Positions 22,523 to 32,715 of a stretch of 64,000 bases of DNA are shown here, piece after piece. The notes under the pieces are model-generated. The model was not told the DNA's origin. It did not search any database and saw only the letters and a list, made by a program, of their open reading frames with translations. Position numbers and translations under genes: made by a program. How positions within the stretch are numbered: position 1 is the stretch's first letter; the number at the start of each line of letters is the position of its first letter. The DNA is from Heritiera littoralis (taxonomy: Eukaryota > Streptophyta > Magnoliopsida > Malvales > Malvaceae). Where the stretch lies: the NCBI GenBank assembly GCA_031772115.1, contig JAPDPK010000048.1, forward strand, positions 1,989,001 to 2,053,000, in the 5' to 3' direction.

Positions 22523-25500
22523 ATGGCTTCACCAGCTATTGATTCTGCTTGGCTATCCTCGCCTAGCGAGCCTTTATTTGGATCTTTTAGTGTATCCATG
22601 GAGGAAGCAAATCCAGCCGATATTTTACCTGTGCTGGAAGCTCCTACATCTTCTGTGTCTAATTACTGTAACATTCCAAAACCGCCATCTCTCCCTTGTA
22701 AAATGTGTGCAAGAAATAAGTATTCCAAGAGGCCACTGGAATGGAGCTTTGTCCCAAAGGAAACAAAGGATACATGGGACAAGCTTTTTAAGGAAGGGCA
22801 TGGTGCTGATGTTTGCATTATCACCGAGGATAGATCGTGTCTTCTAGCTCATTCTAATGTTTTAGTGAGTAAAGAAAGAGTTGGCCTGGTTTATAGCATA
22901 CTGTTACAGAACTTTTCTTCTAATTATCAAATAAAAAATTGGTGTAGTTGGTTGCTTTAAATGTTTATCAAATGAACTCAATGAATTTGAATTGAAATTG
23001 GGGAAGGGTTACTAAAACTCTTCTTCAAAAGAAGAAATGGTTTAATTTTCAAGCTTGAATTGATTTCCTTATAAATGACAGAATATTGCATTCATTTTAT
23101 CATACATGTGGAAAAATGGAAGCTATAGGGTTATTTATTACCAATTCTTCATATTCTAATTTCTGATTTGTATTCTGAATTATCTTACCTTTTTTTTTCC
23201 ACTTTCTTCTTGCAGAGTGTTGCATCACCTATGCTGGGTAATATTCTCAGGCAGTCAAAAGTCAAGCATGGCTTGAGATACATCAAAATTCCTGGAGTAC
23301 CTCGTGATGCTGTCTGTTTGTTTATTCATTTTTTATATTCATCCTGGTATGTTTGAAATCTTTTTATGTGTACTTATTGCATAAATTTTTCAGCAGTAGT
23401 TTGTGGACCTGGTGTGAAAGCATTATATGATGATAGTTTCCCATCTGTTTTCTACCATTGATGTAATTGGCGATCAAAAAAAGTGAATATGCTAATTTTT
23501 TCTATGATTTGACAAGGTTATGGCATGATACTGCAAACTAAATTCGTAGTCTCTTCAAGTTTCTCTGTTTATTTTCTTTCTATTTTTTAACACTGCATGT
23601 AAAATGGCTTAAGAAGATATGTTTAACCTGGCTGTCAGGCAGTGTGCCTGTGGCTCTAAAAAGAGTTGCACCATATAACCAATCAAATCCGTTAATAATT
23701 ATCTATGTAGAGTTGATTTGTTTCATGATCTCTTAAAAATCCCCAAGATCTATGATTGTAAGTAAGATATGATTAATATACAAATATTGTTCTTAGAAGC
23801 TTCACCAAGGAAAGGATACTGGTTCTGTCCTAACTGGATTCTTCTAGAAAAAACATTTATATGTCAAAGGGAAAGCAAGTTGTTTTTACCATTGTGATTT
23901 GTGAGAACTTTTATTCTTCACTTTTGGCTAGTGTTTTATTATTAGGCATTTAAATTTGGTAGACACTGCTAAATTGGCCTGAGTTCTTTTCTGTGTCCTC
24001 AGTTATCCTTGTTGTAATTGGATATACTCAGTGTTATTCAATATGGAAATGCAGCTATGAAGAGGAAGAGCTGAAGAAGTTTGTTCTCCATCTATTAGTT
24101 TTGTCACATTCCTACTCTGTTCCAGCATTGAAAAGAGTTTGTATTCGCATAGTGGAGCAAGGCTGGCTTACCAGAGAAAATGTGATAGATGTCCTTCAGT
24201 TAGCAAGGAATTGTGATGCACCTAGGCTTGCCTTCATCTGTGTTCGTATGGTTGTAGAGGATTTCAAATCTGTATCTTCGACTGAAGGGTGGAAAGTGAT
24301 GAAGCATGCCAATCCTGCTCTTGAGCAAGAACTTGTAGAGTCTGTTGTTGAAGCAGATTCTGTAAGTTAAACCCTTCTATATGCTTGTAGGAGTTTATAT
24401 TTGTTATTCAAATTATCAATCCTTGTTTTTGTTATATTACTTTCCTTCCCTCAGAGAAAACAAGGAAGGCAGAGGAAAATAGAAGAGAAAAAGGTCTCCT
24501 TGCAATTGTACGAGGCAATGGAGGCCCTCCTTCACATTTGCAAGGATGGTTGTAGGACTATTGGACCTCGTGACCAAGTGCTTACAGGACGCCAGATTAC
24601 CTGCAAATTTCCAGCTTGTAAGGGAATTGAAACTTTAGTGCGTCATTTCTCCAATTGTAAGACTCGAGCCTCTGGCGGATGTGTTCACTGTAAGCGCATG
24701 TGGCAGCTTCTTGAACTGCATTCCCGCATGTGCAGTGAGCCTGATTCCTGCAAGGTTCCCCTTTGTAGGTAAGAATTAACCTTTTATCGAAACATTATTT
24801 AAACTTTCAACCACTTTAGAGAGAATATTTTGGAGTTGAAGGGAAGACAAAGGATGATATTATTAACAGACAAGAAAAGAAGGATAATATATAAGGTTTA
24901 TGCTTGTGTCAGATGATTTCATACTTGCTGATGAAAGCTTATACGTAGTTTATTTGGTTCTTTGACTTATTTGATAGGAAATATTCCTCTTTGGTTGACA
25001 GTAAGCTGGAAACTCCTACTAGTATTTCCTTCAACAGCAGTTCTGCTGTAGTATATTTATTTTGGTTGTAGTTATAATATCAATTTGGCAATAGCAAAGC
25101 TAAGATAGTTGATGCTGCTCAGTTTTAGATCAGGTTTGTAAAGCATTCTGCCATAGCACTTCTATAGAATCCAAGAACAGGGCTTGCAATGCATTGTGTT
25201 CTGATTTGCTTGATTATGTCTCTTGCTATGCCAATTGGAATGCCTGTTTCTTTGGACGACTTTTCCTGTTAACCTTGGGGTTTATGATATCATCACCTAC
25301 CATGGTGACAGTGGTCGAATATCTGATCGATTTATCATCAATGTGCTGGATTGTACAAGGTTACCTGGCATTTTGATCGAATCTGATTTAAAGTTGTGAT
25401 TAATTGTTATAGTGCTTGTTGATGATGACAAATGTAGTGGAGACGTCATACTGGTGATTAAACCATCTCTTTTTTTATTTCATAGGCATTTTAAGGAGAA

Positions 25501-25615
25501 ATTGCAGCAGCAGACCAAGAAAGATGAGACCGAGTGGAAGCTGTTGGTCAGCAGAGTCATTGCAGCAAAGAATGCAGTAGGGTCATTCTCATCTCAGCGG
25601 TCAGGTTTATTGTGA
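22523..25615 (+). CDS. BTB/POZ and TAZ domain protein (BT family)
   Basis: Plant-specific BT scaffold/transcription co-regulator that pairs a BTB dimerisation and CUL3-binding domain with a TAZ zinc finger and a C-terminal calmodulin-binding stretch. Exons 22523-22864, 23216-23346, 24055-24361, 24455-24768 and 25486-25615 add to 1224 bases, exactly 407 codons plus TGA, with GT-AG at every junction. BTB: about residues 90-160 (GADVCIITEDRSCLLAHSNV, then SPMLGNILRQS). BACK-like helices: exon 3 (EFVLH-type KKFVLHLLVLSHSY). TAZ: exon 4, with Cys/His ligands in HICKDGC, CKFPACKG, HFSNCKTR, GCVHCKRM and HSRMC. The ATG at 22523 was chosen because it gives MASPAIDSAW; the upstream TTG is irrelevant. 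A 5' UTR exon near 21190-21372 with an intron ending at 22497 (TGCAG) is likely but not proven. Confidence 0.93.
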
Positions 25616-27300
25616 CATCTTAAATGTGACAAAAATGGCTTTACCATGTGTTTTTTATTGGAATTGGTTAATGCTACATAGGAACTCATAGAAGTTCTGA
25701 AATGGGAAAAATAAGAAGGAAAGAACATCAATAACGAGTTTATGACAAAATAAATAGTAAAAGTTATTTCTTCTCTAATAGCACTTGGCAATCTGTATGT
25801 GTCATTTTATTATTTGTCAATAAAATTTAAAAACTCTATTGATAGTGTATAATAAGGTGGCATCGATGTTCATTAAATTGGAAGAAAAACTTTGTTGTTG
25901 ATAGAAATGAATGCAAATAAGATCTTTGCTCTTAGGTTGTCCAATCAACAGGTCATCAAGTAGCAGTTGAAGGCATTGAGTATTGCGTTCTTGTGATAGA
26001 AAGCTATGCTCTAATGCCTGGTTTTTGCTGATAAAGGCAATGGAATCAATCTCTGAACAAACCAATATGGATTCGAGAGAAAAAGGCTTATGTCAATGGA
26101 TTGCTTCTGAAAGCCAAAGATAATTGTGGCAATGAAGTCATTGAAATTGGCAGAGAGCTTTGCTGTCAACCATGGCAATCCTCTGCTGAACCCAGAGTCT
26201 GATTTTCATGAATGGAAGGAGAGCTTTGATGGCCAAAGATACTAAGCCATTGACAATGATCAACAGCCACTGTTGTAGTGTCATAATCTTAACTCTAATC
26301 CAAGTTTCAAGGAGTTTGACGAAGAAAGAGCTATGGATTCTAGCCTTTCCAATTGGTTTGTCTTCTTTTTTAATGAAATTGTTAATTATTTTTAAATTTA
26401 ATGAAAATAATGTTAAAAATAAATTTTTAAAAATAATATTATGTCAAATACAAGAATTTCATGCGAATACATTAAACATAAAATGTTTACATTTTCATAG
26501 CATTGATCAAATATATAAACATTTATTAAACTTTTACTCATTTTATTTTTTATTGAGTCAAGTGTTTTGACTAAAATTGCAGGATTTTTTTTTTATCATT
26601 TCGTGAAAAAAAACATCTATTTTGAGGTCACGTGTTCCAAGAAATGCCCTAATGTTTAAGTTAACACTTGTTCATCTAGTCTTTTTTCAATTCTAGTAAT
26701 ATGCTACATCATTAATGAGTAAAATTGAAAAATATAAGAACTTTTAAAAATAAATATTTTTCAACTCTATTAATTTATTTTAAAAAGCTTTTGATATTTT
26801 AACTTTGTTTGTTAATGACATGACATTGTAATGTTATGACACTATAACTAACTAACATTTTATAATAATTATTAATTATCAGTGCATCAAATATAAATTT
26901 TATTAAACAAATTATTGGAATGTTATTCAATCATCCATGCATGCTTTTCATATTTAAAAGAGTGATTTTAAATTTCTCATCTCTCTATATATGTCTTAAA
27001 AAATATTGTAATTATTAGAGTGAAACGATTATCATAAAAGTGATAAATTTTAAAAATAAAATAACTTAAGCTTAAAAAAATAAACTTATAAAATATCATA
27101 AACTGGAGAGAAAAACTTCATGACTAACAATTTACTAATTTACTAGAATAACTTTAATTTCTTATTTTATCATAATAATTAAGACAATTATTTAAAAAAA
27201 AGTAAGTTTAGTAATATTTATGAAACTATATTATAGAAATTATAAGGTTCAAGCCAAACAAGCTGAAAGCATTATCAAGAACAATCCTGTCCCCAAGACC
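25616..27300. other. BT 3' UTR and intergenic DNA
   Basis: AATAAA at about 25819 is a plausible poly(A) signal. Bases 25900-26300 are less AT-rich than their surroundings and may be a worn gene fragment; the minus-strand frame reads NQALEHSFLSQERNTQCLQL but matches no family I know. Beyond 26400 it is AT-rich with nothing seen. Confidence 0.4.
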
Positions 27301-27342
27301 AAACAATCCCACCCTTAGAAAATGGTGGCGGCCGCATCTCTC

Positions 27343-27424
27343 TAGGGTTTCCATCCAGCTCCCCTTTAAATGCCAGAGCTTTCCGCTTTTCTCTACCACC
27401 CGTCTCGTTCTGTGCTTAGGGTTT
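27343..27424 (+). promoter_or_regulatory. Telo-box promoter of the snoRNA unit
   Basis: Two TAGGGTTT telo-box words (27343-27350 and 27417-27424), with a TATA-like CTTTAAATG near 27364 between them. Telo boxes are a hallmark of plant snoRNA and ribosome-biogenesis promoters, and the snoRNA starts about 100 bases downstream. Confidence 0.6.
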
Positions 27425-27514
27425 TCAATCTGAAACTCACGTCAATCTCCTGTTTTATCAACAACAACATACTAATACTTTCCCTTTTTTTTGGGTTGAT
27501 TTTGATTTGATAAT

Positions 27515-27600
27515 GAATATGATGAAAGAAATGGACGGGTGATGATCAACTTTCTTCGTATGATCAAAAACATACTCGCTACGTTCTTTCTGATTCCTTG
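27515..27600 (+). ncRNA. Box C/D snoRNA guiding 2'-O-methylation of 5.8S rRNA A47
   Basis: The D box CTGA is at 27590-27593. The 13 bases TCGCTACGTTCTT (27576-27588), one base before it, are a perfect antisense to the 5.8S rRNA stretch AAGAACGTAGCGA. By the D-plus-five rule the paired base is A47, a known 2'-O-methyl site in plant 5.8S rRNA. Box C is GTGATGA (27539-27545) or ATGATGA (27519-27525), and ATGATCA near 27560 may be C'. A short GGAC/GTCC closing stem (27533-27536 with about 27600-27603) is possible. The exact ends are uncertain. An upstream telo-box promoter supports an independently transcribed gene. Confidence 0.8.
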
Positions 27601-27619
27601 TCCGTAATAACAATTTGCA

Positions 27620-28919
27620 TTTTTTTTTTTAATTTCTTCGTTGAATTTATCGTTCTTTTGAATCTTCTGTCACCATTAAAATGGCTATTAAGAAGGATTG
27701 GAGAATTCGGTTGAGGCAGAAGGGGATTCTTCGCTGAATATACCGGTGGAAAGTGTAAATCTATGCTATTTACAGTTCTGCCCCAAAAAATATTTGCTTT
27801 TCCTTCAATGCTCTGCATATTTATAGTCGAGTCATGATTTTTGAAAAATTTACGCAGGCATGAAGCTGCGAATTTTTTTTTTTTAAGTTTCCTCTTCAGC
27901 CTTTGAAAGAAAATTTTAATTAATTTTGAATTTTTTTAATTAAATACAAAACAGATTTATGGTTTGAAAAAATTATCTCATACATTGTTAAATTTTTAGA
28001 TTGTCAGCTTTTGTTAAATACATGCATAGTTTTTTGTCAAAAATTTTAATCTTATCATATTTTCATCATTTTTGTATTATTTGTATTTAAAATTATTAAA
28101 TTTAATGAAAAATTGTTTTTAATTTTCGTCAATTTAAATAATTCTGTAATCTAATATTAATGTTACCATACAATCATAAGATTGTTGAATATAATTTAGT
28201 CTTCAAATTTTATTTCGAAAATTTTTGTGTTAATACATCGAAATAGGGTTGTGAAGTGAAGGTATAGAAAATTAATTCTATAACTATTTTATCTATAAGA
28301 AAAATATTAGACCACCATATAATATACACATTTGCATCAACCGAAGCTGATGAAAATCTAAGAAGATGGCCATTGGGTGGATTTTGGGCCTTCTTTTTAT
28401 AGAAAATAAAGGCCTAAGTTGATTTTGGACTTCTTTTTCTCACCCAATTGTGCAATAATTCTTGTAGGTGAATTTATATCACTAAAAAATAAAATAAACA
28501 TAACACTTTTCATACACTCAAACTATTAATCCAAAAGACATATTTATTAACTAAAAGAATATCCTTGTAAGTTCAAGACCCCATGACAATGTCAAAAACG
28601 CAAAAAAAAAAAAAATTCTTGAATCTCGTGCCGATTATTATGTACCAAAATTTGATGAGGTATATAAATATTAACATCATTTTTAATTTCTTGTGAACTA
28701 AAATAGCATTTTAAACAAAGAAGAAGAATGCATAATTGTACATTCAACAAGAGAAATTGTCACAAGAAACAAAGCCCAAACAACATACATAATTGTATTT
28801 TCCCTCTGCTTCTCCATTTAATCATGCCTATTTTACCAAAGCAGCCTCTTCTTTCCTGAAATACTGCTGTTCATTTCCATGATTCTTCAATAATGCTTAA
28901 AAATTTTCTTGTGTCAAAA
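27620..28919. other. Intergenic DNA after the snoRNA
   Basis: 27640-27830 is moderately structured (possible 3' part of the snoRNA transcript). The rest is AT-rich. No gene was seen. Confidence 0.4.
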
Positions 28920-30778
28920 TCATTGTTCTGATTCATCACCATGGCTCAAATCCATCCGTCCATCGCTGCTCAACTGGCGAGCTTTAAGCGATGGCAAGAC
29001 TTTCATTTTATAGCGCTTTCGGAAGGCTCTACTGTTGTTCCATTCCGACATGAACTTCTCAATCTAATATAAACAAGAATGAAAACAGAATCAATGTCGG
29101 GATTAAATCAAACTTGTCGGAAAAGGGTTCAATCGATTGAGCTAACCATTACCTCCCCACGAGACAGTTCTTCAAGAGCTGCCACATCTTTCTTTCTAGC
29201 AAGCTCCCTTGCATGGCTTAAAACTGAAAGATTTTCGTGATAGCTGGCAATCTGTATCAATGAGAAAACAACAAATATACAAGAATTAGTATATATAAAA
29301 TCTTATTAACTAAGGAGTGTTATTAAGGTATTTTTTAAGATTATTGTAGTAAATATTTTATTTTTTTGCAAAAAAACACTCGATCATACCGCTTCTTTAT
29401 GTCGATCTCTCACATTAAGAATGGATTCCCAAGCTTTATCCAATTCCTTGTTGAGTTCATCGAGTTGCTCTTTTAAAGTGCTTTCATCTTTTTCTGCAAC
29501 ATTTAGGTATTTCTCTAAACGCTTCATATCCACAATTATTTTCCAGTGATCCTTTCGATCTTCATCCGACATCCGATATATGAGCTACGTATATATAAAG
29601 CAAGGTGAAATAATATAAAATAATTATTTCATACATAATCAGTTAAATTTTTAAATATTACAAACGAGACTAACAGAATGATAAACACTCTTTGAAATAG
29701 CTGAAAAATGAATCATGTACTAATAATTTAATTTTGCTTGTAAAATTAAAAAAGTTCCATTACCAACCAATGTATCAAAAACCAAGTCTAGAGTATGTGC
29801 ACTTTTGAACTAATTAATTAATCGGTAAAAGTAGGATTATTTACATTGATTTCGTCTTGTATGGTCCTTCTCGAAATCCTTCCTTTTAGAGAACTAATAT
29901 CATCATGTTGGCTTTTGGGGATCTCTTTCAGAAGTTTCTTTTCTGTTGCCAAATTGCTGCTTCCATGGAACATCTGGTAACGTAGACTCTGCAGGAAGAA
30001 TAAATTTTCGGAACCCAAAAGTAAAAGGAAACGAAAAAATTACTTCAATGATATTGGTTCAAATAATCATATCGTGATCTCTAATGTATAAGAACTTTAC
30101 AAGTCTAAGATTCGAGTTTTAATGTCTGCAGTTTTTTTTGGATTAGAGACTTTCTTTGTAAAAAAATAGCTCTCTAAACTTACATGAAAATTACATTGTT
30201 TTGAAGTAGTGCTTGAAGAACCGGGGGCTCCTCTCTTATGTGCAGCATTTTTGACAGAATTAAGCTTGTCTAGAGCTGCTTGTAAATCATCCAGCCTCCA
30301 TTTCTTCCATTCTACTGCTGCAAGGAAGGGCGATTCACATCTTCTTAGATGATCCAATTCTGAACGAGCATTCTACAAATTATTAAATTTTGATATTTTT
30401 AGTTTGTGCTTTGACAATTATTTAATACAAAGGACAACTTATGCTTACCAAAATATTGAAACAAAGACTCTGATGATGACGATAATGATGAATCTAGCAA
30501 AAGAAGCAATAGACATGAAAGCAAGGTTCTATCACATACCTGTATTTTGTAGTATTTTTCATGCACCGGAATTTTCCGTTGATTAATTTTTTCAATTAGC
30601 TTCTCAGCCTGTTTAATCTTGAATTCTCCATATGTTTCTTTGTAAGGCCAAACCTTGACAAAGTAGAATTTGTGGACATTCGTCTTGGAGATATCATCTT
30701 CTTCATTGTCTTGGAGATATCATCTTCTTCATTCTCCTGCAAGCAATGGCCGTCTTCTTTATGTTCAGCCATAGCCAT
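28920..30778 (-). pseudogene. Proton pump-interactor-like gene A (frameshifted in exon 1)
   Basis: Short relative of the PPI family, coiled-coil proteins that bind the regulatory end of plasma-membrane H+-ATPase. Exons on the minus strand: 30540-30778, 30184-30372, 29845-29988, 29390-29584, 29153-29251 and 28920-29063, all in phase 0 with GT-AG borders. Family motifs: VHKFYFVKVWPYK in exon 1, SELDHLRRCESP in exon 2, FHGSSNLATEKKLLKEI in exon 3, ARELARKKDVAALEELSRGE in exon 5, MSEWNNSRAFRKRY in exon 6. Exon 1 carries a perfect 26-bp tandem duplication (30682-30707 and 30708-30733), which shifts the ATG frame away from the family frame. Without it exon 1 would be exactly 71 codons. The family frame has a TGA directly upstream and no ATG of its own in exon 1. 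It lacks the middle exon present in gene B. Confidence 0.85.
30682..30733. repeat. 26-bp tandem duplication inside PPI-like gene A
   Basis: Two identical 26-bp units, each starting GTCTTGGAGATATCATC on the plus strand. The length is not a multiple of three, so it breaks the reading frame. Confidence 0.95.
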
Positions 30779-31520
30779 GGTTTCTTCTATTTCCTCTGCC
30801 TGCAGCTTTATTCACAGTGATCAATGGAGAAAATTTATATATAAAAAGGCCTCCGGAGAATTGTTTTTTTCTTGGTCGGGAAGAGGATAAAAAATGAAAA
30901 ATAAAAAATTTAATTAAATTAGTGTGATTTATAAATGAATTAAAATAAATAAATAAAATATTCCGTCCAAGCTCTTCTTGCACCTTACGCCTTGTCAATA
31001 GTCAGCCCTTTGAGATATTTATAATTTTACACATTAGAAGTTATATAGGTGTACATTGAATTTTAAAAGAAGAAACACTAGAAAATTAAAATAGAGGTGG
31101 CAATTATTTAATTTCAAAGATGAGCAAAATTTAGCAAATGCACATGGATTCATCAAGGACAAGGACTAATTAATTACAAATAAAATAAATAATTGACTAG
31201 CCGAAGGAAAGAAATTTTCTATAAGCTTAATTACCATTATTAAATTGTGGTCCATGTTAAGCTCTCCTTGCTCCCGACACCAAGTTTAGTCTCCTAAGGT
31301 TGGCCATTTTTAAAGATGTATTCATGCACCATGTTCGACCAACAAATTAAAGGTCAAATTCCAATAAGATATTCTTTTCTTTCTCTCTAACTTTTAAGTA
31401 TTCGAAAATGTCCCAAGGAAATATATATTTAAAGGGTGAAATACACAAAACCCTTTATATAAAATAAGAAAAGACACAAACCCTTTCTTGTTTTAAAATG
31501 TTATTTTACCCCCTTGATTG

Positions 31521-31820
31521 TTAAATGGAGTTACTTATTATGTTAGTTTTTTTTTTTTTTTTGCCATCAAAAGAAACTTCATTTCATTGAAAAACAAGTC
31601 AGTACACCAAGTGATACAGCAAAAAACAATCACCAAACATTATTAGTGAGATATCTACAATTCACATATCTCATAACATTTGGTATGCAATCAATAACTA
31701 CTCTGGGGGACAAGGAAGACCATCCTTGTTCAGAATATGAACCAAGGAGATTGGGGGTTGAATCACCCAATTTGACAAGCACAATCTCCTTTTAAATGGA
31801 GTTACTTATTATGTTAGTTT
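31521..31820 (-). mobile_element. 5'-truncated LINE (L1-type) insertion with 29-bp target duplication
   Basis: A 29-bp direct repeat beginning TTAAATGGAGTTACTTATTA (31521-31549 and 31792-31820) flanks 31550-31791. On the minus strand the insert ends in a poly(A) tail after ATGAAGTTTCTTTTGATGGC, the look of a plant L1 3' UTR. Only about 240 bp is present, so it is a 5'-truncated copy. The surrounding 30980-32710 holds no gene. Confidence 0.85.
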
Positions 31821-32487
31821 AAGTAGTTTCAATGACACATCAGATAAATTTTGTTACATCAACTTAATTTTTTTAAAAAATTGAAACCTTTATTTATTTT
31901 TAATTTAACTTGATATGTTAATCATTAAAATTAAAAAGTCTTACTCTGTCGACAACCATCTCTTTTCTCTGTCAATAAAATACTAACCAACACCAAATTG
32001 TGTATCACAGTATCCATGAATCAACAACTAAACATGAGCTTTGCCTTTTCCACTCTTTTGCCGTTTTCTTTTAACTACCATCAAGCAAATTTTTAGCTTC
32101 TACAAATTCCTTCATCCCAACTGTCAAGCATAATTTTTATATCAAGTTCACATAGAACTGGTTCAGTATACTTTTCATATCCTTTATATTGCCCAAATAA
32201 TCATCATCTTCAACTAATTGCCCAAAATCAAATATAGATTTTTAAATTTATAGCCATGAAATAGAACCCATAATACAAATATTAAATCTAGCAAAATAAA
32301 CAACCTAATTTAAAATCCCACAAGAAAATTTGAAACCCCTAATTAAAATCTAAACACAAAATGCTTAAATCCTTCAAATAATTATTACCTTATTAGAAAT
32401 ACAAATAAGAACCGAGATGATTGTAATTGTTGTAAAACCCATATCCCTTTAATCATAGATATTCATTATAGCTGACATTCTCTATTA

Positions 32488-32518
<31 letters not shown>

Positions 32519-32715
32519 CGATAACTATATTCGAAAAATAATTGTTTTTGAAAGAAATTGTTCCGAACAAATACAATATTTTGCCCAATATAAGAGAATA
32601 TTGCAACTTTTAAATCTTGATAACAAAATCTAAAAATTTTATCAACAATGTATAAAATAATTTTTTTTATTTTATTCTTATCTTTCAAATTTATTGAATT
32701 TACATCAATTTTACA

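Noticed and set aside
27640..27800. Possible H/ACA snoRNA downstream of the C/D snoRNA
   Set aside because: A TTTACAGTT that could be an ACA box exists, but I could not fold two convincing hairpins or find an H box.
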